Position numbers and translations under genes: made by a program. Source: Phaeosaccion multiseriatum (Eukaryota; Ochrophyta, other classes). From it: a DNA stretch of 64,000 nt. The DNA lies in NCBI GenBank assembly GCA_965112735.1, contig OZ218958.1, positions 434,001 to 498,000 on the forward strand, in the 5' to 3' direction. How positions within the stretch are numbered: position 1 is the first letter of the stretch; every line of letters starts with the position of its first letter. Under the pieces are notes generated by a model. It ran no database searches, was not told the DNA's origin, and saw nothing but the letters and a program-made list of their open reading frames with translations. This document shows, piece after piece, positions 1 to 11,275 of the stretch.

Positions 1-49
1 AAGGAAGGACGGAAGGAAGGAAGGAAGGAAGGAAGGAAGGAAGGAAGGA
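1..49. repeat. (GGAA)n microsatellite, cut by window start
   Basis: Near-perfect AAGG tetranucleotide repeat at the left edge of unit A. The equivalent tracts in B and C lie in an intron of the minus-strand R gene, where they read (TTCC)n. Confidence 0.9.
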
Positions 50-1640
50 GGCTGGGAGGAAGCACATGTCAAGAGGGGTGGAGCAGAGCGCACCACCGTG
101 CTGCGGGGAAGCGCCCCATCGTTTCGTCGCTCCACGCCCTCCTGCGTTCTATCCGTAGCATAACCCTCTATCATCTCCCTCACCCCCTTCCTCCCTCCCT
201 CCCTTACCCCTCCCCTCCTCCCTCACCCCTTCATCCCTCCTCCCCCCTCACCTTCCATTGACGGCGACCATCCTGCCGCCCTCGACGAGCTCTGCCCTCC
301 TGTCCAGTGCCATCTCGATCGGCTTACCCCGCTCTCTCGCACTCGCTCACTCCCTCCCTCTGTATCGCCAAATCTCTTCCTCCCTCCCTCCCCTCCCTCA
401 CCGCAGCGGCTTGGCCGGAGTGCCGCTGTTGCCGCTGAGCTGTCACCGCCCCCCGCATCAGCAGCCCTTCCTCTCTGCAGCCCTCTGCCGCCCTTGCCCC
501 CTCTGCTGCTGCTGCTGGCGCTGCTGCTCATTCCGCCTCTCCACGGTGCGGGCGCTGCGAGCGCTGCCTGGCCTGCTGTCGAAGCAGAGCGGTGTACGCG
601 TCTGTGGCCCATGGACAGAGGGAGGGGGAGGGAGGAAAGGAGGGAGAGAGAGGGAGGGAGGGAGGGAAGAAAGGTGGGAGAGAGAGAGAGACGGGTGACG
701 AGAGCGAGAGAGAGAGGGAGAAGGAGGGAGAGGGAGGGAGAGAAAGCGAGAGAGAGTGATAAGAGAGAGCGAGAGCGACAGAGCGAGGGACAGAGAGAAA
801 GAAGGGCGAAGAGGACTCAATTGTTGATCATCCACCTTGGCGCCTTTGCGCCTTTGCCCCCCCAACATCCTGGTACCGACCCCCCTCCATCCCCACTCGG
901 CCTTGACAGCTTACGTCATGCTGTCATTCAGCCTTCAGCCCTCAGCTTTCATCTACAGCCACTTGCTTCCTTCCGTTCCTGCTGGACACGGTCAAAGTTG
1001 GGTATCGCGAGACCCATGCGCTGCAACAAGGCCGCGTGGGAGGAAGAGGAGAAGGAGGAGGAGGCACCCCTCACCCCTGCTTCCCCCATGGGCGCGCCTT
1101 CGACATTGACATCGGCATCGGCATCGGCATCGAGTTCGGTTTCGAGTTCGTCTACATGCTCTCCTCGCGACAGCATGCGGTTACCCACCCCCTCTCCTTC
1201 TCCCGCTGACGACGCGGAGCTCCTGTCTGCCCGGAGAATGAACGAGTTTGAGCGGCTGTGGGGGTGTGGGATATGGGGTATGGGAGGTGGGGTGGGCGGG
1301 GGAGGGGAAGGGAGTGGGCGAGTGGAGCTCTCCTGAAGAGGAGGTGAGGCTGTATCTAGCCGAAAGCAGGGGGCTCACAGCTTGGCTCGCTCACGAACCC
1401 CTCACGCAGTCGCCACCACTCACCTCAGTATTCGTGGTGCACCACGGGGCCAGGCCCTCGGAATCGGTCCAGGGGTGCTGGAAGAGCCGAGCCGTACCGG
1501 GGGAGGGAGGCTGATGCCCAGGCCCTGCAGGAGAAGGGAGGAGAAGCTGAAGGGCTCCGCTGGTCTCGCGGGAAGGAGATTCATCCATACAGCGGCTCCT
1601 GCTCCTGCTTGCCCTTCTCCTTTTCCTCCCACTGACCGTC
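1..1640 (-). pseudogene. R gene, copy A, internally deleted and cut by window edge
   Basis: Minus-strand exons homologous to the R gene of unit C. Visible pieces are an Asp/Glu-rich segment with the motif DELETELDADADADVNVEG (about 1,090-1,170), followed by the conserved string LLQRMGLAIPNFDRVQQ, and an Ala/Gly-rich segment ending at a GTGAGG donor (about 405-570). The two block deletions of unit A remove parts of exons kept in C, including most of the one encoding DVLEWGKQIEMALDRRAEL. I read it as a remnant. No known family is recognised. Confidence 0.35.
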
Positions 1641-1869
1641 CTCTGCTCTGCTTGCTCTCGCAGGAACTGCCCCCCCCCTGGGATCGGGATCTGTGAATCG
1701 GATCACCAAACCCAATGCCTTCAGAGGCCTCCATAACTAAACATATAGCGGGGAGGCCTGATAAGAAAGGCAGAGCGACCGATACTGCACAGGAGGCGCA
1801 GCAGGGAGAGGGCCTTCTGTAGCTCCCTTGTCAACACTACCGTCTCAAGGGAGGGGCCGCTTGCTCACC

Positions 1870-3549
1870 ATGGCGCAGCAGACAACGTTAACGCCCGAGG
1901 TACGACCTAGCGCCCACCTCTGAGACAGGTTTTCTTTGGAAAGCGTAGAGCAAGGCGAGGGTTCCTTCTGTGGATACGATAGCTGCGGTGGGAAGCTCAC
2001 GTGTCGACGGAACAGGCAGCTCTCCGTTGATCCCTTTTCATCCGGTGTATGCGCCTCTCCCCCCGCTTTTGAGAAAACAAATGGACTCTTGTGTTTCGAA
2101 GAGAGCAGAGCGAGGGAGGGTTTTGTGGTGGATAAGATGGCTGCGGTGGAATGCTCACGTATCGAAGCAGTGAGCAGCTTCCTGTTGATCCCTTACAGCC
2201 TATGTATATGCGTCTCTCCCCCCCATTCTCGTTTCCCTCAACAACACCAGGCGCGGCAGCTGGGGCAGGCCCTGGACAGATGGGAGAGCTTCCCCAATGT
2301 GGAAGCGCTGATTGTGAAGCTCATCGCCAAACATGGGAAAGCGAGTTTGGATCAGCCTATCGACGAAGAAGGATGTACCGCAATGCGTGTGGCTGCACAA
2401 CACGGTCGGCTGGATATCTTGGACCTTCTGCTGCGGGAAGGGGCCTCCTTCAGCACCAGACAGGGACCTCGCGGAACCACGCCGTTGATAGCCGCTAGCT
2501 TAATGGGACACGATCAGGTGGTGAGGCGGCTATTGGACATGGGAGCCCCTGTCGACCAAGCGGATGCCACAGGCGCTACTCCCTTGTTTTTCGCATCAGG
2601 AATGGGGCACTCCACGACAGTGCAGCAGCTGCTCTCGGCGCGTGCTAGTGTCGACTTGACAAAGGAAGACGGTTGGTTTGCCTCTCAGAACGGACATGGC
2701 TCTGTTGTAAGGCACCTCATCTCAGCCCAAGCGGATGTGGACAACGCAGATAATCGCGGGAGAACTCCGCTTCTGCAGGCATCGTTCTTTGGGCATGCGG
2801 GCATCGTACAGCAGCTCATCAGGGCCCACGCCAGCATCGACGAAGCTGACCTCGAAGGTGCTACCCCTCTTCACTTTGCCTGTCACGAAGGGCACGACGC
2901 CGTGGTGGAGAAGCTTCTCTCTGCGGGAGCACGTGTGGACAACGCAGATAATCGCGGGGCTACTCCGCTTCTGCAGGCATCGTTCAATGGGCATGCGGGC
3001 ATCGTACAGCAGCTCATCAGGGCCCACGCCAGCATCGACGAAGCTAACCTCCAAGGTGGTACCCCTCTTCACGGTGCCTGTCAGAAAGGGTATGACGCCG
3101 TGGTGGAGAAGCTTCTCTCTGCGGGAGCACGTGTGGACAAAAGGACCAACACTGGCGCTTCAGCCCTCTACCTGGCAGCGCACCATGGGCACGAGGCCGT
3201 CGTCGCTCGTCTCATCTCTGCGGGATCCCCCATCGATATCACGGAATCAGACGGTGCCACCCCTCTCCTTGCTGCCATCTCCAGAGACCACGGCACTGCG
3301 CGGCAGCTCCTCTCCGCCGGTGCTTCGGTGGACAAGGCCTTGGCTGGGGCACGGCGGTATCAGCTCGGCCGGGACATCGAGCAGCGACTTATGGAGGCGG
3401 CAGCAGCCTTCTTCCGGTCCCAAACCGCGCTGGACCTCATGCGCAGGACGGATCCGACCTTCGGCAAGGAGAGCGGAATCCTGCCGCTGGAGAGGCCCTG
3501 GAGTGTGGGGAGCGAGACGTGGGAGGGCATGGCGGAGGAGATGGGCTGA
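1870..3549 (+). CDS. Ankyrin-repeat protein, copy A (intact)
   Basis: Two exons, 1870..1899 and 2251..3549, give 442 aa. Exon 1 encodes only MAQQTTLTPE and ends at a GAG|GTACG donor; the acceptor is ACACCAG|GCG, phase 0. The ATG sits in ACCATGG and the same micro-exon exists in all three units, which is why I prefer it to longer open frames. Exon 2 has about ten ankyrin repeats (roughly residues 45-375) with the TPLxxAxxxGHxxxVxxLLxxGAxVD pattern, then a C-terminal tail without recognised domain. The fourth repeat has lost four residues compared with copy B. Repeats 5-6 and 7-8 are a 198-bp internal duplication. No signal peptide or membrane segment; probably a soluble protein-binding scaffold. 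It is divergent from R exons and ends convergently with the neighbouring R gene. Confidence 0.85.
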
Positions 3550-4540
3550 GGGAGTAGGAGGGATGTGCGAGGTGGGGGCTGGTAGCTAGGGCAACGACGA
3601 CTTTGGCAACGAAAGAGTACCGCTCCAGCTTGCTCGCTTGCACCAGTCATGCAGCCCATGCGAGTGAGCCTGTACATCAGGATGCGATTTGAGAGAGAGA
3701 CTGCCCTCGGCCCACTGGCTTGGTGTAGGAGCGGTGAAGTGATTGCGATGCTCTGTCGCAAAGAGGAGTCGGAGAACAGGAGGTAGGGGGTCCGGGGGGG
3801 AGGGGAGTCACGTGTGTAGCTTACGGGACCAATGGATGCAGTGTATAGCTTGAGGGGGGGGGGGGGTGAGAGGGAAGTGAGCTCGTTTGAAGGGGGGAGA
3901 GTGTAATCCCGATGGATAGAGGCCGAGGGCTTCCTGGGTGGGGCATGCGGGCACAGCAAGTAGTCGTAGCTTATGAGAAGGGTATTGCCCTGCTAAACAC
4001 AGAGTGGTAACGGTGAAAGCCGGGTCCTTGGCGGGGGTTGTGCTCGTGTGGAGGCCTAAGGCAAGCTCCGCTGCACCCAGTGTATGCGTATTCAGTGACT
4101 GATGAAACACTTTACTATTTCCAAGATTACGTAATCTAACGAGATGAGCTGGTACTCAGTGACTTCCCCAGTGCTCTGCTACTTTTTGGTCTCTACCCCT
4201 TCGTCTTAAGAGAGCCCTGTCCTCGGCAATATCAAGTGAAGATCAGAAAGAAGCGTACGGGTGAGCCCTGTTTCCCAGCGGACGGAAGAGAGTAGCGGGG
4301 AGGCCGTGGATACGGAGTGCCGCAATTATATCCATCTGTGAATCGTGCTGCTTGCCTCTCGACCTTGGAGAAGTGGATACACTGCCTTTATGCTCTCTGG
4401 ACTTCGTTTATGGAATAGAGCTAGAAAGCGAATACGTGGGTGAGTGAGTGAGGATGGGTTCCTCGTCTACCTGCCCTGCCCGCCTCTTCCTCATCCTCTT
4501 CCTCATCCTCCTCATCCTACTCCTCCTCTTGCCCCTCCTC
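3550..4540. other. Intergenic, 3' flank of ankyrin copy A
   Basis: No gene seen. It holds a G-homopolymer run (about 3,856-3,866), sequence repeated at 10,138-11,000 in unit B, and a short GTGA run at 4,436-4,452. It separates the ankyrin stop from the convergent last exon of R copy B. Confidence 0.6.
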
Positions 4541-4611
4541 CTGCTACCCTCCCTCGTGGCGTCCCTCCCTCCTCTCCCCCACTACCTCCGCCTTCACCTC
4601 TCCCACCCGAC

Positions 4612-7600
4612 TCACAGGGGCTGACTCCGGCCCAGCACCAACCCCGCTACCACCACCACTACCACCAATGATACCTCCTCCTTCTCTCCTGCCCGGCCCT
4701 GTGACGGGGCTTCCAATGGGCCTCTGCTGATACCCAAGTCCAATGCCTTGTCCTCCCCTCCCACCCCCTCTCCCCCTCCTGCTGTTGGTGATACTGAAGC
4801 CATTTGTGACGCCCCACTCCCCCTCCTCCTGAGTGTTGGAGCCATAGACAGAAACAGAGGCAGAGCTTCTCCCCCCCCCCCCCCAATGGCGAGATTGAGA
4901 ACGCTCCGATGACTCATGCTCCCCCCTCCCCCTGGCCCTCCACCCAGCGTATCCTCCTTCCGCCCCCTCCTCTCCGCACCGGGGGATCGCGAGGCCCGGA
5001 ACGATCGCAGACCGCTCCGCGCTGAGTCCAAGGGGGCTGGTCGAAGCTGTTGTACCGATCTGGAACGGTCCCTGTGCAAGGAAGGCACTCCGGTGGCGGC
5101 GGCGGGAGGACATTCTTCGATGATGCGTACTTGTTCTCTGGCAGCAGGGGAGAAAGGGGAAAACGGGTGGACAGAGGGGACGGGGAGGAGAGGGTGGAGA
5201 GGGTGGAGAGAGAGAAGAGAGGGGGGGGGAAGGTCGTCAGAGTGGACGCTAAGTCAATGAGTGGAAAGAAAGAAGGAAGGAAGGAAGCAAGGAAGGAAGG
5301 AAGGAAGGGAGGAAGGAAGGAAGGAAGGAAGGAAGGAAGGAAGGAAGGAAGGAAGGAAGGAAGGAAGGAAGGAAGGAAGGAAGGAAGGAAGGAGGGAGGG
5401 AGGGAGGGAGGGAGGGAGGGAGGGTGGAAGGAAGGAAGGAGGGAGGGAGGAAGCGTATGCCATGAGGGGTAGAGCATAGCGCACCACCGTGCTGTGGGGA
5501 GTCACCCCATCGTTTCGTCGGTCCATCTCCTCGTGCGTTGGATCCATAGCATAGCCTACCCTCTGCCATCTCCCTCACCCCCTCCCTCCCTCCCTCCCTC
5601 ACCCCTTCACCCCTCCTCCCCCCTCACCTTCCATTGACGGCGAACATCTTGCCGCCCTCAACGAGCTCTGCTCTCCTGTCCAGTGCCATCTGCATCTGCT
5701 TACCCCACTCGGCACATCGTCTCGAGATACAACAGTTGGTGGTTTAGCAGCAGCGGCCGTCACCGGCCTTGCTCCTCCTCTGGCTGTGCTGGATCCAACC
5801 AAGCCTGTCGCCGCGATGGCCGCTGCTCGCCGCTGCTGCTGCTTCTCCCGACGACTCCGAAGTTTGGCCTTTGGGACGAGAGATGGGGAGTAGAACGGAG
5901 GGGGACAGAGCCACGTAGAGCAGGGGATCGAGTAGACACGAATGTTGCGGCAGCGCAGCAGAGTAGTAGAGCACAAGTGGGACCGGGTACGGGGCGCGAG
6001 GGCATCAATCATACATTCAATACACACGTCGCTGTCTTCTCTGTTGCGAGACCGCACTGCCGTGCTGGCGGCGCTGCTACCCTTCTTCCTTCCTCCCCCC
6101 CCCCGCTCTCGCTACCTCACTTCCTTCCGCACTCATTCACTCCCTCGCGCTTTCACCCCCGCTCTCTCTACCTCACTCCCTCCGTCACTCTCGCACTCGC
6201 TCACTCCCTCCCTCTGTATCACCAACTCCCTCCCTCCCTCCCTCCCCTCCCTCACCGCAGAGGCTTGACCGGATTGCTGCTGTTGCTGCAGAACCGCCGC
6301 CGCCCCCCTCATCAGCAGCCCTCCCTCTCTGCCGCCCTAGCCCCCGCTGCGCTGCTGCTGCCGCTGCTCATTCCGCCTCTTCATGGCGCGGGCGCTGCGA
6401 GCGCTGCCTGGCCTGCTGTCGAAGCAGAGCGGTGTTCGCGTCTGTGGCCCACGGACAGAGAGAGGGGGAGGGAGGAAAGGAGGGAGAGAGAGGGAGAGGT
6501 AAAAGAGAGTCACAGCGATAGAGAGAGGGACAGAGAGAAAGAAGGGCGAAAAGGACTTAATTGTTGATCATCCAGTTTGGCGCCTTTGCGCCTTTGCCCC
6601 CCCAACATCCTGGTACCGACCCCCTTTCATCCCCACGCGGCCTTGACAGCTTACGTCATGCTGTAATTCAGCCTTCAGCCCTCAACTTTCATCTACAGAC
6701 ACTTGCTTCCTTCCGTACCTGCTCACCCTACCCCCCCTGGGTCTGCCCGGCGCCCCCCTCCATCGGAGGCCGAGCGCTGGCATGCCGAGTCGTCTGTCCC
6801 CGCCTAGAGTCCTCCCCTCTAGTCGCTCGGGTCCTCCGTCCTCCTGCGTAGTCCTTCTCCTCCTCACCCCTGAGCATCTCCAGCTCCCGCTGCAGGTCTT
6901 CATGCTGCTGCACACGGTCAAAGTTGGGTATCGCGATACCCATGCGCTGCAACAAGGCCGCGTGGGAGGCCGAGGAGAAGGAGGAGGAGGCACCCCTCAC
7001 CCCTGCTTCCCCCAGGGGTGCGCCTTCGACATTGACATTGACACCGGCATCGGCATCGAGTTCGGTTTCGAGTTCGTCTACATGCCCTCCTCGCGACGGC
7101 ATGCGGCTACCCACGCCGGCTCCTTCTCCCTTTCCTTCTCCCGCTGACGACGCGGAGCTCCTGTCTGCCCGGAGAATGAACGAGTTTGAGCGGCTGTGGG
7201 GGTGTGGGATATGGGGTATGGGGGGTGGGGTGGGCGGGGGAGGGGAAGCGAGTGGGCGAGTGGAGCTCTTCTTAAGAGGAACTGAGGCTGTAGCTAGCCG
7301 AAAGCAGGGGCCTCACAGCTTGGCTCGCTCACGCACCCCCCACGCACTCGCCACCACTCACCTCAGCATTCGTGGTGCTCCACGGGGCCAGGCCCTCGGA
7401 ATCGGTCCAGGGGTGCTGGAAGAGCAGAGCCGTAGCGGGGGAGGGAGTGCTGATGCCCAGGCCCTGCAAGAGAAGGGGGGAGAAGGTGAAGGACTCCGCT
7501 GGCTTCGCGGGGGGGAGAGGAGTCCATACAGCGGCTCCTGCTCCTGCTTGCCCTTCTCCTTCTCCTCCCACTGCTCCTGCTGCTCCTGCTTCTTGTGCTG

Positions 7601-8305
7601 CTAACTGCCGCGGATGCTGCTGGAGCTTCTGCTCGTCCGCTCCACCCTGCTCCTTCTCCTCCAGCGGTTGCTACTGCTGCTCCAAAGCCCCCCTTGTTCT
7701 GTGCCCCGCATCCTCTATTGACCCCTCCTTGTCCCTCGTCATTCTCGGATGTTCCCAGCGGCATCAAGGCTGGGGAAGTCGTGGTGCGAACTGGACTAGT
7801 GCGGAGGAGGGGCACAGTCTCTTGGTAGTCATCACAAAGACGGCATCCATTGCGGGCGATAGCCCCTTCACCCCCCCTGCCGGATGAGGAGCCGGGGCGC
7901 TCATGGGACGAGTCCGGTTGAGGCTTGGCCGTGAAGCCGCGTGGATGGAAGCCAAGAAGGAAAGGAGGTGGAAGTGACGGGCTGCGGAGATTTTGGGGGG
8001 GAAGAAGGCAGAGGGTTAGGCCGGTAAGTACCGCGAGTAGAAGCGGACATGATGCGAGGAGGGGAATGACCAGCCTCCAGCAAGTTCATAGAGCAAAGGA
8101 CGCACTAGCCTTTCCTTACCTTGTGAGACTCGTGGGAAAAGCTGGGTGGACCGGAGGAGAAACGTGTAGGAGCGGATGAGCCCATCACGCCCAGTAACAG
8201 CCCGGATGGAGAAGAGGCGGCAGGAGCAGCAGTAGGAGCCGCGTCGCAGCAGCAGCCACAAGAATGGGCTCCAAAGGCTGGGCCTTGCAAAGTGTCCTGG
8301 TCGAT
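4612..8305 (-). pseudogene. R gene, copy B (probably decayed)
   Basis: Minus-strand exon series colinear with copy C. A first exon near 8,105-8,300 (Cys/Ala/Ser-rich, ending ESHK|GTAAGG), an acidic exon near 6,870-7,115 with LLQRMGIAIPNFDRVQQ, an Ala/Gly-rich exon near 6,255-6,415, an exon near 5,630-5,870, and beyond the (GGAA)n intron a last exon at 4,612 to about 5,140. Two lesions against copy C: the exon near 6,380 has an in-frame TGA where C has CGA, and the exon near 5,705 has lost one base, shifting the frame just before the GKQ...MALDRRAEL segment. The last exon remains open to a stop at 4,612. Function unknown. Confidence 0.4.
5271..5451. repeat. (GGAA)n microsatellite
   Basis: About 180 bases of GGAA repeats grading into GGGA repeats at the right end. 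On the minus strand it is a pyrimidine tract upstream of the acceptor of the last R exon. Confidence 0.95.
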
Positions 8306-8656
8306 CATTCTCGTCGTTGCCCTGAGCTGGCTGCGGGCTGCTTGATCGTGTGTCGCGTAGCCACTACACCTCCTCTGGCTGCGTGTTGCGTGTGCTGCCT
8401 ACGCCATCAGTGCCCCATGTCCCACGAGCGTATCTTTCTCTTCCAAGGTTTGGTGCAGAGCGAAAGGGAGAGAGGCCTCCCCTGGAGATCGGCATCTGTG
8501 ATTAGAGCATTCAAGCCCCCCAATGCCTCCAGAGGCCTCCAACAGCTTTATACACGGGCAGGGCCGTGACAGGCAGCACAACCGACTACTGCTCAGTAGC
8601 CCACTGTGGGCCCCTTGTCAGCACTACCGTCTCAAGAGCGGGGCCGCTTGCTCACC

Positions 8657-10137
8657 ATGGCACAGCAGGCAACTTTAACGCCCGAGGTACGACCTAGCGC
8701 CCTCTTGTAGGACGACTCACTGTGCTTCAGAGAGAAGAAGCGCAAGGAGAGAGGAGAGGATGGTAGACACGACAGATGCGGTAGAAAGCTCCCATATCGC
8801 TTCCGATGCAGTAACCAGCTTTCTGCTGGTCCCTGTACGTGTCTCTTCCCCGCGTTTGAAGCACAGTACGAGGCTGATGTGAATAAAAGCGAGGGGGGGC
8901 TTTGCGCGTACGATGGCTGCGGTGGGATGCGCACGTATCGAAGCAGTGAGCAGCTTCCTGTTGATCCCTTATAGCCTATGTTTATGCGTCTCTTCCCCCC
9001 ATTTCGCTCAACAACACCAGGCGCGGCAGCTGGGGCAGGCCCTGGACAGAGGAGACAGCTTCCCCACTGTGAAAGCGCTGATTCGGAAGCTCATCGCCAA
9101 ACGTGGTAAAGCAAGTTTGGATCAGCCTATCTACGAAGAAGGACATACCGCTATGCTTGTGGCTGCACAATACGGTCGGCTGGATGTCATGGACCTTCTG
9201 CTGCGGGAAGGGGCCTCTTTCAGCACCAGAGGGGGACCCGTTAGAAACACGCCATTGATAATAGCTAGCGCCCAGGGACACGATCAGGTGGTGAGGCGGC
9301 TGTTGGTTATGGGAGCCCCTGTCGACCAAGCGGATGCCAAAGGAGTTACTCCCTTGATTGTAGCGTCGGAAAGGGGGCACTCCACGACAGTGCAGCAGCT
9401 GCTCTCGGCGCGCGCTAGTGTCGACTTGGCCGACGAAAAGGGGCTTTCTCCGATTTGGATGGCCTCTCAGAACGGACATAGCTCTGTTGTAAGGCACCTC
9501 ATCTCAGCCAAAGCGGATGTGAACCACGCAGATAATCTCGGGAGAACTCCGCTTCATCAGGCATCGCTCAATGGGCATGCGGGCATCGTACAGCAGCTCA
9601 TCAGGGCCCACGCCATCATCGACAAAGCTAACGTCCACGGTGTCACTCCTCTTTCACCTTGCCTGTCAGGAAGGGCACGACGCCGTGGTGGGAAAGCTTC
9701 TCTCTGCGGGAGCACGTGTGGACAAAAGGACCAACACTGGCGCTTCACCCCTCTACCTTGCAGCGCACCAGGGGCAGGAGGCCATCGTCGCTCGTCTCAT
9801 CTCTGCGGGATCCCCCATCGATATCCCGGCATCAGACGGTGACACCCCTCTCTTTGTTGCCATCTTCAGAGACCACCACGGCACTGCGCGGCAGCTCCTC
9901 TCGGCCGATGCTTCGGTGGACAAGGCCTTGGCTTCGGCACGGCTGCTTAGTGTTGAGTCTGAGTTTGAGCAACGAATTATGGAGGCGGCAGCAGCCTTCT
10001 CCCGGTCCCAAACCGCGCTGGACCTCATGCGAAGGACGGATCCGACCTTCGGCAAGGAGAGCGGAATCCTGCCGCTGGAGAGGCCCTGGAGTGTGGGGAG
10101 CGAGACGTGGGAGAGCATGGCGGAGGAGATGGGCTGA
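8657..10137 (+). pseudogene. Ankyrin-repeat gene, copy B, frameshifted
   Basis: Exon 1 (8657..8686, MAQQATLTPE) and exon 2 from 9021 align with copy A. At about 9,652 one extra T in the CTCTTTCACC stretch shifts the frame; translation would then run into non-ankyrin sequence and stop at 9,842. The original frame resumes downstream with ankyrin repeats and the same C-terminal tail, ending at 10,137. This copy lacks the 198-bp internal duplication of A but keeps the complete fourth repeat (DEKGLSPIWMASQNGH). An assembly error is possible; otherwise it is a recent pseudogene or encodes a shortened protein. Confidence 0.75.
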
Positions 10138-10998
10138 GCGAGTAGGAGGGATGTGCGAGGTGGGGGCTGGTAGGGGCAACGACGACTTTGGCAACGAAAG
10201 AGTACCGCTCCAGCTTGCTCGCTGGCACCAGTCATGCAGCCCATGCGAGTGAGACTGTGCATCAGGATGCGATGCGAGAGAGAGACAGCCCACGGCACAC
10301 TGGCTTGGTGTAAGAGCGGTGAAGTGATTGCGATGCTCTGTCGCGGAGAGGAGGGAGTACAGCAGGAGGTAGGGGGTCCGGGGGGGAGGGGAGTCACGTG
10401 TGTAGCTTACGGGACCAATGGATGCAGTGTATAGCTTGAGGGGGGGGGGTGAGAGGGAAGGTCAGTGCGTTTGAAGGGGGGAGAGTGTAATCCCGATGGA
10501 TAGAGGCCGAGGGCTTCCTGGGTGGGGCATGCGGGCACAGCAAGTAGTCGCAGCTTAGAGAAGGGTATTGCCCTGCTAAACACAGAGTGGTAACGGTGAA
10601 AGCCAGGTCCTAGGCGGGGGTTGTGCTCGTGTGGAGGCCAAAGGCAAGCTCCCCCCAATCGAGTCTATGCGTACTCAGTGACTGACGAAACACTTTCCTT
10701 TTTCCAAGATTACGTAAACTAACGAGATGAGCTGGTACTCAGTGACTTCCCCAGTGCCCTGCTACTTTTTGGTCTCTACCCCTTCGTCTTAAGAGAGCCC
10801 TGTCCTCGGCAATATCGAGTGGGGATCAGAAAGAAGCATTCGGGTGAGCCATGTTTCCCAGCGGATGGAAGTGGGTACGGAGTGCCGAAATTGTATCCAT
10901 CTGTGAATCTTGCTGCTTGCCTCTCGACCTTGGAGAAGCATGTGTATTACATTTGCTCTCTGGACTTCGTTTATAGAATAGAGCTAGAAAGTGAATAC
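10138..10998. other. Intergenic, 3' flank of ankyrin copy B
   Basis: Near copy of 3,550-4,435, with small indels including the G run at about 10,439-10,450. No coding region supported. Confidence 0.6.
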
Positions 10999-11222
10999 GT
11001 GAGTGAGTGAGTGAGTGAGTGAGTGAGTGAGTGAGTGAGTGAGTGAGTGAGTGAGTGAGTGAGTGAGTGAGTGAGTGAGTGAGTGAGTGAGTGAGTGAGT
11101 GAGTGAGTGAGTGAGTGAGTGAGTGAGTGAGTGAGTGAGTGAGTGAGTGAGTGAGTGAGTGAGTGAGTGAGTGAGTGAGTGAGTGAGTGAGTGAGTGAGT
11201 GAGTGAGTGAGTGATTGAGTGA
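10999..11222. repeat. (GTGA)n microsatellite
   Basis: Some 55 nearly perfect copies of GTGA. The same position in unit A (about 4,436-4,452) has only about four copies, so the tract expanded after duplication. Confidence 0.95.
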
Positions 11223-11275
11223 GGATGGATTCCTCGTCTACCTGCCCTGCTCGCCTCGTCCTCATCCTCTTCCTC

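Larger units (their letters stand above)
1..5270. repeat. Segmental duplication unit A
   Basis: First of three tandem copies of a 5-7 kb segment. It runs from a (GGAA)n tract to the next (GGAA)n tract and contains exons of the minus-strand R gene, the intact ankyrin gene and the 3' end of the neighbouring R gene. Compared with B and C it has lost two internal blocks: about 0.5 kb near 330-345 (the region that is 5,700-6,190 in B) and about 0.85 kb near 1,640-1,680 (7,590-8,480 in B). Aligned stretches such as the 60 bases around 1,860 are nearly identical between units, so the duplication is recent. Confidence 0.85.

Noticed and set aside
5249-5602. Repetitive frames (FLPS or KEGR repeats) across the GGAA tracts
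   Set aside because: Products of translating a microsatellite in any frame; no start context or homology.
10984-11265. THSLTHSL repeat frame across the (GTGA)n array
   Set aside because: Microsatellite translation only. The same applies to the Ser/His/Thr frames over the (CACT)n arrays.
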